From Lactarius indigo (lineage: Eukaryota > Basidiomycota > Agaricomycetes > Russulales > Russulaceae), in NCBI GenBank assembly GCA_025766275.1, contig JAFKAC010000020.1, positions 558,001 through 622,000 of the forward strand: 64,000 bases of DNA. Reading direction: 5' to 3'. This document shows, piece after piece, positions 21,686-33,388 of this stretch; positions within the stretch are counted from its first letter, which is position 1, and each line of letters opens with the position of its first letter. Both the position numbers and the translations under genes were made by a program. The notes beneath the pieces are model-generated. The model saw only the letters and a program-made list of their open reading frames with translations. It was not told the DNA's origin and made no database searches.

Positions 21686-23395
21686 TTGTATCACTGGGGA
21701 CAAGCACAACAAGAACTACATCGCGATCGTATCGCGGTCTAGCATTCGTCGGAAGATCTTTCGTGGGTTTTTTGTATTCCAATGTAATTTACGGTGTAGT
21801 GTGTCCTACCGATCGGACCAAAGGGAACCCCAAAGGATGTCAATAGGAAGCAGCATAGAACGTGACGTGCAGTGCATGGCCTCGAATGAGACCAATGACT
21901 TGTTGCGCCATGCTAAATTAAACACCAAAGTCTATCACCGCGCCACCTGCATCACTACATGTGTTCGACGCCCTTCACCTCGCAAGGCTGCACAAATGGC
22001 GCGTGCAACGCGAATTGACAATGAACGTTCATCGCGGGTATGTTGCAATACGGTAGGACCAATGTATTCACAACGATATCGTTGCAGCGCTCTCCCGGGC
22101 TCTGCTGGTCATCGACATACAGGTAGACAAGGCAACGCAACTGGACCTACGCTGCAGAGTATAGTCTGAACATCAACGACCCGGATCGCAAGTGGCGCTA
22201 CATTACCGGACCTGAGCGTGAGTGAAGTGCATGAGTCCCTGAATCAGTGGCGGCCGTATGTCTGGCTGAAGGCACGGTATCGGCGTTGTTGTGATCAATG
22301 AATCCTGGAGTGGATTGCAAAAATAAGCCTGGGCGAGCACTGTGGGTGAATTCGATACCGCTTATCTCTCGTCAACGCTGCGAGGCGATATTGCATCAAT
22401 CAAGGAAGCACCACTGGCACTCAGCTCCTCAGGCCCAGGCTGGGCTTTAGTACTATTCATAGATCATTGCGGTGGAGAACATAATCGAATTGTGAGAACA
22501 TCGTCGATGGTTGGCTCCAGACAGCCCTTTTTGGTGCTCCTAGACATCAAATTCGTTTTCTTTACATAGAAGTAAGTTTGACCCACTGCTGTGAGAGTAA
22601 CCTGAATGATGTGCCAACCTGAGGCTGGTTCAACCAAGGGACCAATGGTACCGGAAGAGCCAGGCCGGACTTGAGGGAGGCGCTGGCTGACTTCGAATTT
22701 GGTAAGCCGTTCCCATGGGTTTTGGGTGCCAGGAGTCTCTTTGCTCTCGTACCAAACAGAACAGATACTGTACTTTGGCCCTGGCGCGCGCATGGGGCAC
22801 TCTTTTTTTTTTTGGAGGTGCGCCGCGGCGCGTCACTGCAGATGCCCCGGACAGGCCCTAAGTGTTGTTACTCCTCAAGTTTAGAGATTGCGGACCACCC
22901 ATGGGACCATGACCACATAGACCGGAGCTACCACAACATGTTCACCTGCGTGGGTCAAATCAAACTTGTGTTTGTGAGAGTATCAATACCGTTGGTTCTC
23001 CATCTGGTGGACCTCTCTGTCAGCACCTACAGCACCACCGTGCCATACCTTTCGACCGGAGGTCATTGTGGTCACTTAATAGGAATCGTGCCACAGCGGC
23101 AGCCACCGCTTCTCTCGCATCTTTTCTCTACATCTGGGTCTCTGAAGTTGGCACATTTTATATGTTCGAGCTGGATCCAAAAACTTTTGAGAACCATCCC
23201 CCTGTAGTAATAGGAAATCAGATGACACATCGAGTTCTCTTGGAGACACGCAGTGCTAGTCACGGTGCCATGCCAGTGCCCACGCCAGACCTTGTTATAT
23301 TTCTCGGACAGCATTGCCCTTGCACTGACATGTCCCACCCCTTTCAAAGTTTCTTGACTTTGTACAGCCCGTTTTCATTTGGCTATTCCCGAATC
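21686..23395 (+). other. repeated intergenic unit between copies 4 and 5
   Basis: Contains the shared 3' block (about 21720-21830), a segment around 22320-22345 (AATAAGCCTGGGCGAGCAC) that recurs at about 25709-25730, and the copy 5 upstream block from about 22970. No gene was recognised. Confidence 0.5.
23294..23301 (+). promoter_or_regulatory. TATA-like GTTATATT, copy 5
   Basis: Same octamer as in the other copies, about 98 nt before the ATG at 23396. Confidence 0.55.
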
Positions 23396-25075
23396 ATGTC
23401 AACTCCCCTCGTCCCTCCACACATTGAAGAATTGTAAGCACCGCCGTATCTAGCGCCAGTTCTGACATACGGCACGAGTCTGACCTTTCTCTGCAGTACT
23501 GCCCCAAAAGTACGCAGTGGGTTGGTCTGACTTATGAGTATTGGTGACATTTATTGCCCCACTCTTTAGGTGTTTGGAAACATGTGTAACTGGACTTTGT
23601 ATGGAGTTCTCGTGGTTCAGACCTGTGAGTTCCTCATGTCCCGTCTGTCTCCCATTATTCCGTCCGTGGCGCTCATCTGATATTGAAGACGTATACATCC
23701 ATGACTTCCCAAGAGACAGGGCGCTCCTTAAGCTACTGGGTATTGTTCGACGTAGACTTTTCACAGGCCGTGCTCTCCCTCCTAATGACAGCTCCTTTAC
23801 AGTGTACACTCTTTTCTTGGTGGAAACGTTGCAGACAGCACTCAGTGGAGCGGACCTCTACTATTGGTTCGTCTCTGGCTTCGGCAATACGAACCTCCTC
23901 TCCTCTCCCTACATGGCGGCCTTCGCCATTCCCATCATCGGGTCTATAATTTCATTGACCGTCCAATTATTTTCCATGTATCGCATCTGGGTACTTAGCG
24001 AGAGGTCGTCTCGGTTTATATGTCTGATTATCTGTCTTGTGAGTCGGTCGTATCGGTCTCGTGCTCATGTTTTACTTTCCAACCTTTCAGTGCTCTGCTG
24101 TCGCTGCATCAGCTGCGTTTGCTGCGGGTGTCTATGTGAGCTTCGTCTGTTTAAAGCTATTTCTAATTTGGCTTACATCTGTGGTAGATCCACGTCCTCA
24201 ATAAGCTCGCTTGTAACATGCTGAATGTGCTCACCTTTGTAAGGCCACCGTGCCCACAGGCTACCTAATCTCTTTGCTTCGCTAACAACAGCGACTCTTA
24301 CAGACGTGGCTGAGCGGAAATGTCTTGTCTGACGTCCTCATCACCGGCTCGATACTTCTTTATGTAAATCCATTAGCGCTTTGTTTATAGACGGTCTGTA
24401 CTGATTTTTCTGCTCTTCGTCCTTGCCGCAGCTGGGACGTCGACGCAAAGAAGGTGGCCACTTCAGTGACCACGCTTTATCGAGAATCATTCGCTTAGCA
24501 GTCGGGACTAACGTATTGACTGGTAAGCTAACTGCTGGATCTCGTGCGCTGCTTGGTTCAATTGTTTCCTCAGCAACAGTATGGATAGTATCGCTCTTGA
24601 TGGCTCTTGTATTTCCCGTAAGTTATAATAAATTCCACACATTCGATGACTGATCCTGTCGCATTGGCGCAGGACAAGACTTGGTTCACTTGCCCGTACG
24701 TCCAGCCAAGTTTCCTGTAACTGAAATTGAACTACGACTTCACAGACTCATCTTCATTGGAAAACTGTGAGACTATCTTGTAGTTTTCGCACGCTATGGC
24801 TGATAGTTGGTGCTGGTGTAGGTATTCTAATACACTCCTATCCTCTCTGAACAATCGGATCTCCATTCGTGAGGCGCTGGGGGCTCCTGTTAGACCTCCG
24901 GTCGTGTCGTTCGCTCCTACCCCCGTATCTCAGCACACACCGGAAATCGTGTATGCGGAACCGGAGAAGCCTCTGGCCGCGTTATTAGCAAGATCTAGCG
25001 TGATTGGTGCGCAATGCGACTTTTTCGCTCTTCAGTTTGTTGTCTGACACAATCCGGTTTGTAGATATTGCGTGA
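23396..25075 (+). CDS. DUF6534 seven-helix membrane protein, copy 5, intact
   Basis: Intact 14-exon copy: MSTPLVPPHIEE, 13-nt exon (TAPK, with the donor directly after AAA), then VFGNMCNWTLYGVLVVQ. The normally invariant tryptophan of LWNW is cysteine here (MCNW). Next come YVYIHDFPRDRALLKLL, VETLQTALSGADLYYWFVSG, and IPIIGSIISLTVQLFSMYRI. Exon 7 is IHVLNKLACNMLNVLTF, exon 8 TWLSGNVLSDVLITGSIL, exon 9 LGRRRKEGGHFSDHALSRII. The tail has PEIVYAEPEKPLAALLARS and the last exon gives DIA-stop at 25073-25075. Substitutions at several family-constant positions suggest somewhat relaxed constraint, but no frame is broken. Confidence 0.87.
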
Positions 25076-26414
25076 TTCACATCGTATTTCAATCTAGTGT
25101 ATGTCAGAAGCTGTCTGGCTAGCGAGTGTTTTGTCTCCCCAATGTATGTATGGTGTGGTGTATAGTATACAGTGACGGATTGGACGGCCGACACAGGGAG
25201 TCAGGTGGAATGAAGATGAGAGAATGGCTTTGTCACAGAGCGCCAAACAATATACTCAGTATCAGCAAAATGGGGCCAATACTTGTGCTACTTTAACTTT
25301 ATTGATGTTTTCAATTGCGGTACGCTCGATCGAATCTCAAAGACTGTCACCAATGGATTCGACAGCCGTCGCCTCGCGAGGCTGCACAAATGGTGCGCGC
25401 ACCACAAATTACATCAGTGGATAATGCGGAGGAAATTTGCGACCCGCTCTTGCTGATTCGGGGGTTAGTGTCGTCGTTGACTACGGTTTGCAGAGGGCAA
25501 ATTTTTAGCAGGCAGAGACTAGTACGAGAAGATGCGCCCTCAGAAATTTTTGTTCATAAGGGCCGTGTGTCAGTCAAGACTCGAGATCTCGGGCTACCTA
25601 CGGGCGTGACACTACATTATCCTATCATCTGGCTTATGAAACTGCATCGGTTTCATCTTGATCAATGAGTACTAATGAGTATTAATGAATCCGAGTCCTG
25701 GTTGCCGAAATAAGCCTGGGCGAGCACAGGCCAGGAAAATTGAGAGCAATATGGCGCGGAGATATCCGAGTCTCTTGAGTCTCTCTCCGAGTCTCGGAGC
25801 CGTCGATGTTGCAAGCCAATGTGACATCAACCCAACTTGGCGTCGCACCCCAAGTTGAGAGACTGCGACCCACTCGACCTTGCATCTGACAGGTATGCAA
25901 CTGGCACGAGTCCCTGACTACGGCACACAAACCAAACTGCGACATGGAGGCCAAATCACTGAAACTTGAACAGGCTGGTGCGCTGGTGCGTGAGAGCATC
26001 AATACCCTATCTCCAGCCTCTTTTCCACCGCTTACAGTACCACCAGTCAGCGCCTTGCGACCAGAAGATCAGATGTCATAGTAGTAAATGAATTGGCTGG
26101 TGCGCCACAGCCGCTTGCAATTTACTCTCCCCATTCCGTCCGAGTCTTTCCCCATCGTGCGTGTGATTTAGAGCTGGACCCAAAACTTGGGAACCATTTT
26201 CCTGTGTCGCGAAATCATGCTGGCGCTTTGAGTCTCTCCAAATTAGAGAAACTGATGAGCAGTGCCCCCCGCTGCCAAGCCCTGTAAACCTGTTATATTG
26301 GACCGGACTGGCATTGGCCCCTGCACTGGCATGCCCCATCCCTCGAACAGTGTTGATCACTTTTGAGGTTTCTTGACTCGGTACTTCATTCGCTCGTCGT
26401 TCATTCCTGGATCA
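25076..26414 (+). other. repeated intergenic unit between copies 5 and 6
   Basis: Contains the shared 3' block (about 25085-25170), a second occurrence of the AATAAGCCTGGGCGAGCAC segment (about 25710) and the copy 6 upstream block from about 25975. No gene was recognised. Confidence 0.5.
26292..26299 (+). promoter_or_regulatory. TATA-like GTTATATT, copy 6
   Basis: Same octamer as in the other copies, about 120 nt before the ATG at 26415. Confidence 0.5.
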
Positions 26415-28121
26415 TGTCAACTCTCCCCGTCATTCCACATATCGAAGATATGTAAGCACTGTCGTATCTGGCGCTAGCTCTAACACGAAGTGCGAGTCTG
26501 ACCCCTTTTTTCGCAGTGCTGCCCCGAGGGTATGCGGCGTGGTGGTTTGTCGCATAGCTGTCGATAACTTTTACTCTTCCCCTATTTAGATTCTGGGAAA
26601 CCTGTGGAACTGGACTTTGTATGGAGTTCTCGTAGTTCAGCTCTGTGAGTATCTCGTTCCGTGATTCCTCCCCCAGTGCTCATCGGGCGGTGAAGATGTG
26701 TATAGCTATAATTTCCCAAAAGACAGGGCGCTCCTTAAGCTACTGGGTACGTTCCATGTAGGCCTTTCACAGGTCGCGCTTCCTGTCTTGATAAACTCCT
26801 TTGCAGTGTACGCTCTCTTCTTGGTGGAAACGTTGCAGACAGCACTCAGTGGAGCAGACCTCTACTATTGGTTCGTCTCTGGCTTCGGAAATATGAACCA
26901 CCTTACCTCTCCCTACGTGTCTCCCTTCGCCGTTCCCATAATTGGCTCTATAGTTTCAATAACTGTCCAATTATTTTTCGTTTATCGCGTTTGGGTGCTT
27001 AGCGGGAGGTCATCTCGGTTTCTATGCCTGATTATCACTCTCGTGAGTAGGTCGCATCAGTCTTGTGTTCATACTTCACATTCCTACCTTTCAGTGCTCT
27101 GCTGTTGCTGCAGCGACCGCGTTTACCGCTGGTGTCTATGTAAGCTTCTTCTGTCCAAAGCTATTTCTAATTTGGTTCACAACTGTACTAGACCCATATT
27201 GTCAATAAGTTGGCCTCTCGCAACCAAACGCTGAGGGTCCTCACTTTGGTAGGGCCACCACACCTACAAGCTCTCTACTTCCTTCGCTTTGCCAATAACA
27301 ACGACCCTTACAGACTTGGGTTAGCGGAAATGCCTTGGCTGACATCCTCATCGCTGGTTCGATGCTTTTTTACGTAAGTCCTTTGGATTGTTGCTCATAG
27401 GGCATTCGTACTAATATTTTCGCTCTCCGTTGTTGCTGCAGCTGAGACGACGACGCAGAGAAGGCGATGGCTACTTAAGTGATCACGCTATAACGAGAGT
27501 TGTTCGCTTGACAGTCGAAACCAACGTATTGACCTGTAAGCTAACTCTCTGATCTTGTGCATTTTTTTTGGTTCGATCCTACGTTTTCAGCCACTGTGGG
27601 GATCATAGCCCTCTTGACCGTTGCCGTATTCCCCGTGAGTGACTATGAATCCGGCACCGGTTTTACGACTGATTCTGTCACATTAACCTAGGACACGACC
27701 TGGTTCACCTGCCCGTACGTCCAGCCAGGTTTCCTGTAGCTGAAATTGAAATACCACTTCACAGACTTGCCTTGCTTGGAAAATTGTGAGACTATCTTGT
27801 AGGTTTCGCACGCAATGGCTGATGATTGGTGGGTGCTGGTACAGATATTCCAATACACTCCTAGTCTCTCTGAACAATCGTATCTCCATTCGCGAGGGGC
27901 GCGGAGCTGTAGCTAAATCGCCAGTTGTGACATTTGCTCTTACCCTTGACCCCCAGCCCGTATTGGAAATCGTGCGTGTGGAATCAAAGGAGCTTTCAGC
28001 CTCGCTAGTAGCAGGGTCGTTGGAAGACGGCGTGGGACAAGACGCTAGCAGGGCCTTTGGTACGTGATACGACTTCTTCACTTTGTTGCCTGACACAACC
28101 TTGTTTGTAGTTATTGCATGA
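26415..28121 (+). CDS. DUF6534 seven-helix membrane protein, copy 6, intact
   Basis: Intact: MSTLPVIPHIED, 13-nt exon (AAPR), ILGNLWNWTLYGVLVVQ, YVYSYNFPKD-type exon (here beginning with DVYSYNFPKD in the spliced frame), VETLQTALSGADLYYWFVSG, VPIIGSIVSITVQLFFVYRV. Exon 7 (THIVNKLASRNQTLRVLTL) is one codon longer than in copy 2. Exon 9 reads LRRRRREGDGYLSDHAITRVV, losing the usual glycine after the first leucine. The tail has VLEIVRVESKELSASLVAGS and the final exon gives VIA-stop at 28119-28121. It is closest to copies 4 and 5. Last member of the uninterrupted tandem run. Confidence 0.87.
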
Positions 28122-29507
28122 TTGATGTTGTATTGCAATCTAGTGTACGTCGGGAGCTACCGTAACGATTTTATCTCTATCCGGTGTATGGTGCAGAGTG
28201 TACTGTACAAACCAAGCCAAGAGCGATAAGCTAGTTGACACCAAAGGGTGATCACAAGTTAGAGATGAGATAATCTGACGTGAAGCACAAGATTAGGGTT
28301 ATTTCCCTGTTGCAGTTCGCTGAATCAGATCCCAAAGACTGTCATCGCGTCACTACATGAGGCCAAGCCCGACGTCACCGATTTTCCCAACTGTGTTCCA
28401 ACAGCTTTCGCCTTACGAGGCCGCACAGATGGTGCAAATCAACAACGTTCGTCAAGTCAACGACCGACCGTTCCAATCTCGGCATCAAAAATGAAGCGAG
28501 AATGGGCAAATTTGATCCCCCCCACGCCATTTGGACGCGTCGATGGGTGGGCATCACCATCCTACAAGAGATACAAGGTGGTGTGTGGGGTGAGTGTCGC
28601 TTTACCCATGAATCGCAAAATGCTTGCAACCCATTCTTATTGGTGAGTTAAGCACAGGTATCGACGGTTTGCAGCGGGCACAGGAGACAAAGTAGTGCCA
28701 CCAAGGCAGGAGGCAGAGGCCACAGAGAAGACCATGAAAGTGCAGAGTGGGCCCTCTCAGAGGTTTTTCTTCGATGTCGAGGGCCACAGGTTAGATCAGT
28801 ATCGCATGTGAGAAACTTGAAGGACCTGCATCTCGCCATGGATACCGCACCGAAGCGATGGCTGGTACTGTAAGTGCTAGTCACCCGTACACACAAAACA
28901 AACGTGGAATGCAATCCCACGACCATCACCCATCGCGCCTGCATCTCGGGGATATTATGAGCCAGAAAAATGTCCAATTAGCTCATTGGAATCGCACAAG
29001 GTGGGCATAGCGTAACTGGGGCCCTGCGATGTCTGCCTACCGAGGAAATTTCAAAATGCCGAATTTGAAGCCGAGTCGTGATACAGCGGACCGTTCAAAA
29101 TACCTTTTTTAGCGTGCGAGTCTTATGTCATCTTGCTATGAAAAGGAGAATTGACTCGGAAACCTGGAAATAACCGAGGATCCTCGGGTTAAAAGCATCC
29201 GGATCAGTTTCCTCCTCGGGCTTATGTTTGGCACCTCAATCCTTTCCAGGCAGATCCTGACTATAGGCTCGGGGAAATATAGGATCTAAGAGCATTCAAT
29301 CTTAGGGGAAACGCGTCAGTGACGTGTCTCGTCTGAACATGCAAATGGTGAATCCTTCTCTCTGGAACAGTCTACACTGTCCTCGTTCCCTCAGTTCTCT
29401 GTATGTCTACATTCTATTTTTTTTTTCCCGCTGGTTTATAGCGCGCGGGCGGATGCTGGTCCACACCGTTAGCCCTGGATGGTGTCCTGCACCGGGAACA
29501 ATTCACC
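28122..29507. other. intergenic region between copy 6 and PNGase A copy A
   Basis: The shared 3' block of the array is at about 28130-28210. Further right, a weak copy of the array intergenic sequence continues to about 28450. At about 29240-29340 the sequence resembles 36930-37050 upstream of the second PNGase A gene (TGGCAC-TCAATCCT and ACGCGTCAG-GACG motifs). No gene was recognised. Confidence 0.5.
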
Positions 29508-31792
29508 ATGCCCCAATATATTCTGTTCCCTCGGACTTTACTTTCTCTCCTATTGTTGCTCTGGTGTGCAAGCTACGGTTATTGTGCTCGTCGGGTCGAC
29601 TTTCAAAACGCCCAGCCGCCGCCCCTCCCTCGGCAAGCAAAGCAGTGTACTGTCCCCATCCTTCGGTTAGTGTTGTTAACCTGCTCAGTGCTGGCCGCAC
29701 GCGTATTCACTCCAGTTGGCTCTCAGACGCACATTTGCATCATCCATTGGACAGTATGCACTGGCACCTACTACTTTCGTTGTATATATGCTGACGTTGT
29801 GAATTTCAGTCCTGAGGTAGTCGATTTCACGTCCGTGATCCATGATTGTACTTTCTTGCCCTCTTCGTTGACACCTCGCTTTTAGACCACCAACGAATTG
29901 CAGTATTCCTGGCTCATGGGCTGGTATCAGCCTTAACTTTACCGTCACAAGCGATGGAAACCAGCACGACCGTCTCGGATTTTTTATTTTCCAGGATGTC
30001 GAAAGTTTGTCCATTCCCTGCTCTCGTGCCCTATATTTTCGATGAGGCGGGTCAAATAGTTTGGCGAACTTCAACTCCGGAGCCAAAAGGCGATGACATA
30101 ATTTGGACCTATATCAAAGACGTGACACGCTTCATCCCTCTGTTCTCCAAACCTGGCAAGTTCGTTTTGCAGCTCGACAATGTCGTTGACTCAGGGAGCG
30201 GACTCGATGGCAATTACGCCAGTGAAATTTTATTTACTCCTACAATCCCACCATGAATACTTAGGAATACTATGTAGCGACACTCGAGGCGACATTTTTC
30301 GCGTCTTCGTCACAATTTCCGCCCGCAACGCAAGCTGACATGATTGTCCCGCTGACAACTCTCACTAAGAATACAGGCGACGTCGCATCCGTTCCTCCCG
30401 GCTTTTCAGTGAGCCCTCGGAGCATCCGTGTTTCCTCTGCATAAATACAAAGTTCTACTTTGTTTAGCTCAATGTCACACTGCCTCGAAATGCTGTGGCA
30501 GCATTTGCCGAGTTGCAAGCCTCTGGAAACGACAACGATGAGTTCTGGGTGCGTTTCCTGTCTTTCAGAGACCTCCTGGTCCTAATTATTGCAATACGGT
30601 TTAGTACCTCAACGCTCCCAACCAGTACCTTGACAATTTACCTCGTGGGTCAACATTCGGTACAGGTCCATTCCGCGAGGTTCGTGTCCTGGTGGATGGG
30701 CAACTTGCTGGTGTTGCCTTTCCCTATGCCGTCATTTTACAGGAGGTTTAGATCCTGGTGCATGGAGGTATGTCCTCCGTTGTGCCATCGTGCCCCAGTT
30801 GTCTTGAGGAAGTTCCCAGTCCAATCACATCATACGGTGCCTTAGATCTGCCCGTCTACCATCTTGATCTCACACCGTCTATTCCTATTCTCACTGATGG
30901 CGAACCGCACAACATCACCCTTGACGTCGCGTCTGCTGAACCAGATCACCAAATCAACCAGAACTGGTTTCTTTCTGGCTTGCTACACGTGAAGTTCGAT
31001 TCATCAACCAAACCCACTACGGGAAAAATTACGCGATATGAGGCGTCCGACTTCGCTACGTCGAACGTTTCGTTATCCGCAAGTGACTTGAATATGAGCA
31101 TCTCTCTGAACGCGTCGCGTAGTGTACATATCGAGGCAGAGATCATAGCCGGGAGCGGTGCACGAACCGAAGTGGTATTTTCACAGAATCTGGAATTTAG
31201 GAACGTGCAGAACTATCTCCAAAACTTTACTACGCAGGTTTGTTTCTGTGAAAAGACCAACAACCGTGACCATTTGTACTCATTTCGGACATTTAGAATC
31301 TTTATCAGATCGCCTTTGGTGGGGTCCTCTCAAGTCACAATGGCAAGATAGTACTTCAGGATAACTTCTCATATCCTCTTATCATCAATACTGTCGCACT
31401 GTCAGACAATTCGAGCTGTGTGTATTATCCTTCCTCGTATCTCCTCCACTTACTAACCCCTTCTAGACTCGATAGAGCTTGACCACTCGTATAACCGCAT
31501 CCTCCTCCCTGCACCGTTCATCTTGGGCACCACCATTTTCGAAAACCAGCTCGTCGGGGGGTACGTCGGTTCCGACTGGTTTGGGACTAACAACAACACA
31601 TTCAACTATTCCGACACCGCGGGAAATAAATACAAGCGGCAGGTCAACGCGTCAAATAATGTCATCACATTTGACAGTGATAGCGGCGGCCCCGCGCCAA
31701 ACGCAATTTCCAATCGATCTCTTCCAGTCTCTCCAGAACAAGTAGACATGGAGTCGCGGCTACCAGGTGGCAGGGTTATCGATGGTACTTGA
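29508..31792 (+). CDS. peptide N-glycosidase A (PNGase A), copy A, one frameshift
   Basis: Secreted or vacuolar amidase of the PNaseA family that cleaves the bond between asparagine and the first N-acetylglucosamine of N-glycopeptides. Signal peptide ILFPRTLLSLLLLLWCASYG is followed by VDFQNAQPPPLPRQAKQC. Internal exons encode TFASSIGHPEVVDF, CSIPGSWAGISLNFTV, WRTSTPEPKGDDIIWTYIKD, the LEATFFASSSQFP region and NVTLPRNAVAAFAELQASG. The last large exons encode ITSYGALDLPVYHLDLTP, NHT-type glycosylation sites and the C-terminal EVDHSYNRILL-like block (here IELDHSYNRILLPAPFIL), ending RVIDGT. One base is missing after TTTT at 30735-30738 compared with the paralogue, so the frame breaks at VIF-GGLDPGAW. 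The remaining exons are well preserved on both sides. A donor GTCCGT is used after exon 3. Could be a recent pseudogene or a sequencing error. Confidence 0.85.
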
Positions 31793-32234
31793 ATGGTATA
31801 TGATATTCGTTATTATGTCCGGAATCCTCGGGTTGAGCATGAGTATGTTTCTCATGTTACAGCAATTAAGCCACTTGACCCGCGGCGGGAACTGCGACGT
31901 CATAGAAACAGCTTACGTGACCTACTACAACTTAGCGAGGATTACAAACAGAAGCGTTCCTGTCATTCGCTGTCAGAACAAGCCGACGATGCCCCAGTTT
32001 CTGCATTTGAGGTTCTCGCGAAATGTTGGCAGTTTGCAAGACGCACCTGGTCGGCAATGTTTTGCATGTCTTCTAGCAGACTATCCAAGATGCCAGCCTC
32101 TACCGAAATCACGTCAGGATCGACCAGCTGGAGCATTTTAAAAAAACTTCGATGGAGTATTTGTCTTCGCCAAGCAAACTAGTTGACCTTTTCAGGCCCA
32201 AAACGACGACGATGACGAGCGCCGTGGCCCTACA
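31793..32234 (+). repeat. 3' flank of PNGase A copy A, related to the flank of copy B
   Basis: The sequence after the stop, up to about 32210, resembles 39540-39880 (for example GACCAG-TGGA-CATT followed by ACGA-GATGACGAG). A 21-bp segment at 32163-32183 (CTTCGCCAAG-AAACTAGT) recurs at 36255-36275 with one mismatch. The duplicated segment therefore extends past the gene. Confidence 0.5.
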
Positions 32235-33388
32235 GTATTTTCCCCCAGAATAGAGATTCCACGCTGGGACCCCTACACTTCTAAGAAGCTACTCCCAATA
32301 GTCACGATCAATATCGTCGGTCTCGTATTAAATACATTGTGCCTTCGGGAGGTAGAGGCAACATTTTTCCAGGTATTCATTCATATACCTCTTGTCCTCC
32401 TTGATCATCAGTTCAACGATTACCCGGCCCAGAACGCAAGTGGCTTGGCCCTACCGCTGGTCATTTCCGTGACTTCCCTCTCATCGCACTCACACCCGGT
32501 GGCTCATGTCATCGGCGTAGCTACTATTGTCACGCTAGGATTTCATAGGCGTCGCACCAGAGGGCAACCTTCCTGCCTCATCGATCCCTTCGGCAATAAA
32601 TTTATTCTACGGCATATTTTCTTCCCTTTCCATCGCCATTCACTCGGTCTTGGTCAAGTCCTCTCTCTCTTACTGTAACTCCACCATCCAGCTCATATTG
32701 GACGAATGCAGGATCCGCTATCCTCATCGTTTCATTCGTTTTACTCTGGGGTGAACCCGCCAAGGTCTTGGAACTGAGCCCCAGTACCGAGTGGAATGCC
32801 GAGGTTTTCGTCTGGGGCAGCCTTGTGACCGGTTTTTTCGGCTTTTTGCTCTGCATCGCGGGATTGCTCAGCATCAAAGTGACGAGTCCCATCACACACA
32901 TGTTTTCGAGCGTATGTCCCCTATTTTTATTATCACTATCGTAGTCTCACGCCCTGTTCACCGTAAGGCTGCTCGATCTGTAATACAGACCTTACTGGCG
33001 TCTGGATATTCTAGGATGTTTTGACTACGTAGGCGTCTTCTAGTCATCTTATCCGCGCCTCTCACGTCATAATATCTTTATACAGTGACTTAATCGCGTT
33101 GCATCCCTCATGGCCATCCCCTCCGGTACAATGTAGGTGTTTGCCGCCGTCCACCATGGGGGTGACCTAACACCGTTCTAGGTGCTATACGTGGATCAAG
33201 GCGCCGAACAGGCTCCACCTGCGTCTGCACAGGTCGTTGATCTTGAAGCACCCAAGATAGGGGTAACAAACAAGAAGAGATCGTCTGGCAAACCCCCGAG
33301 AAGTCAGCGAGTTCGGGCTGATCCCCCTCATGCCCAAGAAGTGTGCGGGTGGTCCGCTAGCAGCGTGTGCGTCATTGGATTGGCGTAA
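32235..33388 (+). pseudogene. TPT/nucleotide-sugar transporter (SLC35C-like), 5'-truncated and broken
   Basis: Recognisable pieces in order: PRIEIPRWDPYTSKKLLPIV, NIVGLVLNTLCLREVEATFF, LALPLVISVTSL, VIGVATIVTLGF, EGNLPASSIPSAINLFYGIF, HSVLVKSSLSYCNSTIQLI, TNAGSAILIVSFVLLWGEPA, VWGSLVTGFFGFLLCIAGLL, SIKVTSPITHMFSS, ARSVIQTLL and YTWIKA near the C terminus. This is the drug/metabolite transporter fold of GDP-fucose-type carriers, which exchange nucleotide sugars for nucleotide monophosphate across the Golgi membrane. The first helices, normally ahead of PRIEIP, are absent; duplicated PNGase A flank lies there instead. Frameshifts lie at 32541-32543 (TTT) and near 32697 (TT), another near 33000, and a glutamine codon is replaced by TAG at 33012-33014. 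A further one-base loss lies near 33201. Multiple independent lesions plus truncation make this a genuine relic. Confidence 0.8.

Noticed and set aside
9471..28121. CRISPR-like array suggested by regularly repeated blocks
   Set aside because: The repeat period is about 3 kb and each unit contains a multi-exon gene; this is tandem gene duplication in a eukaryote.
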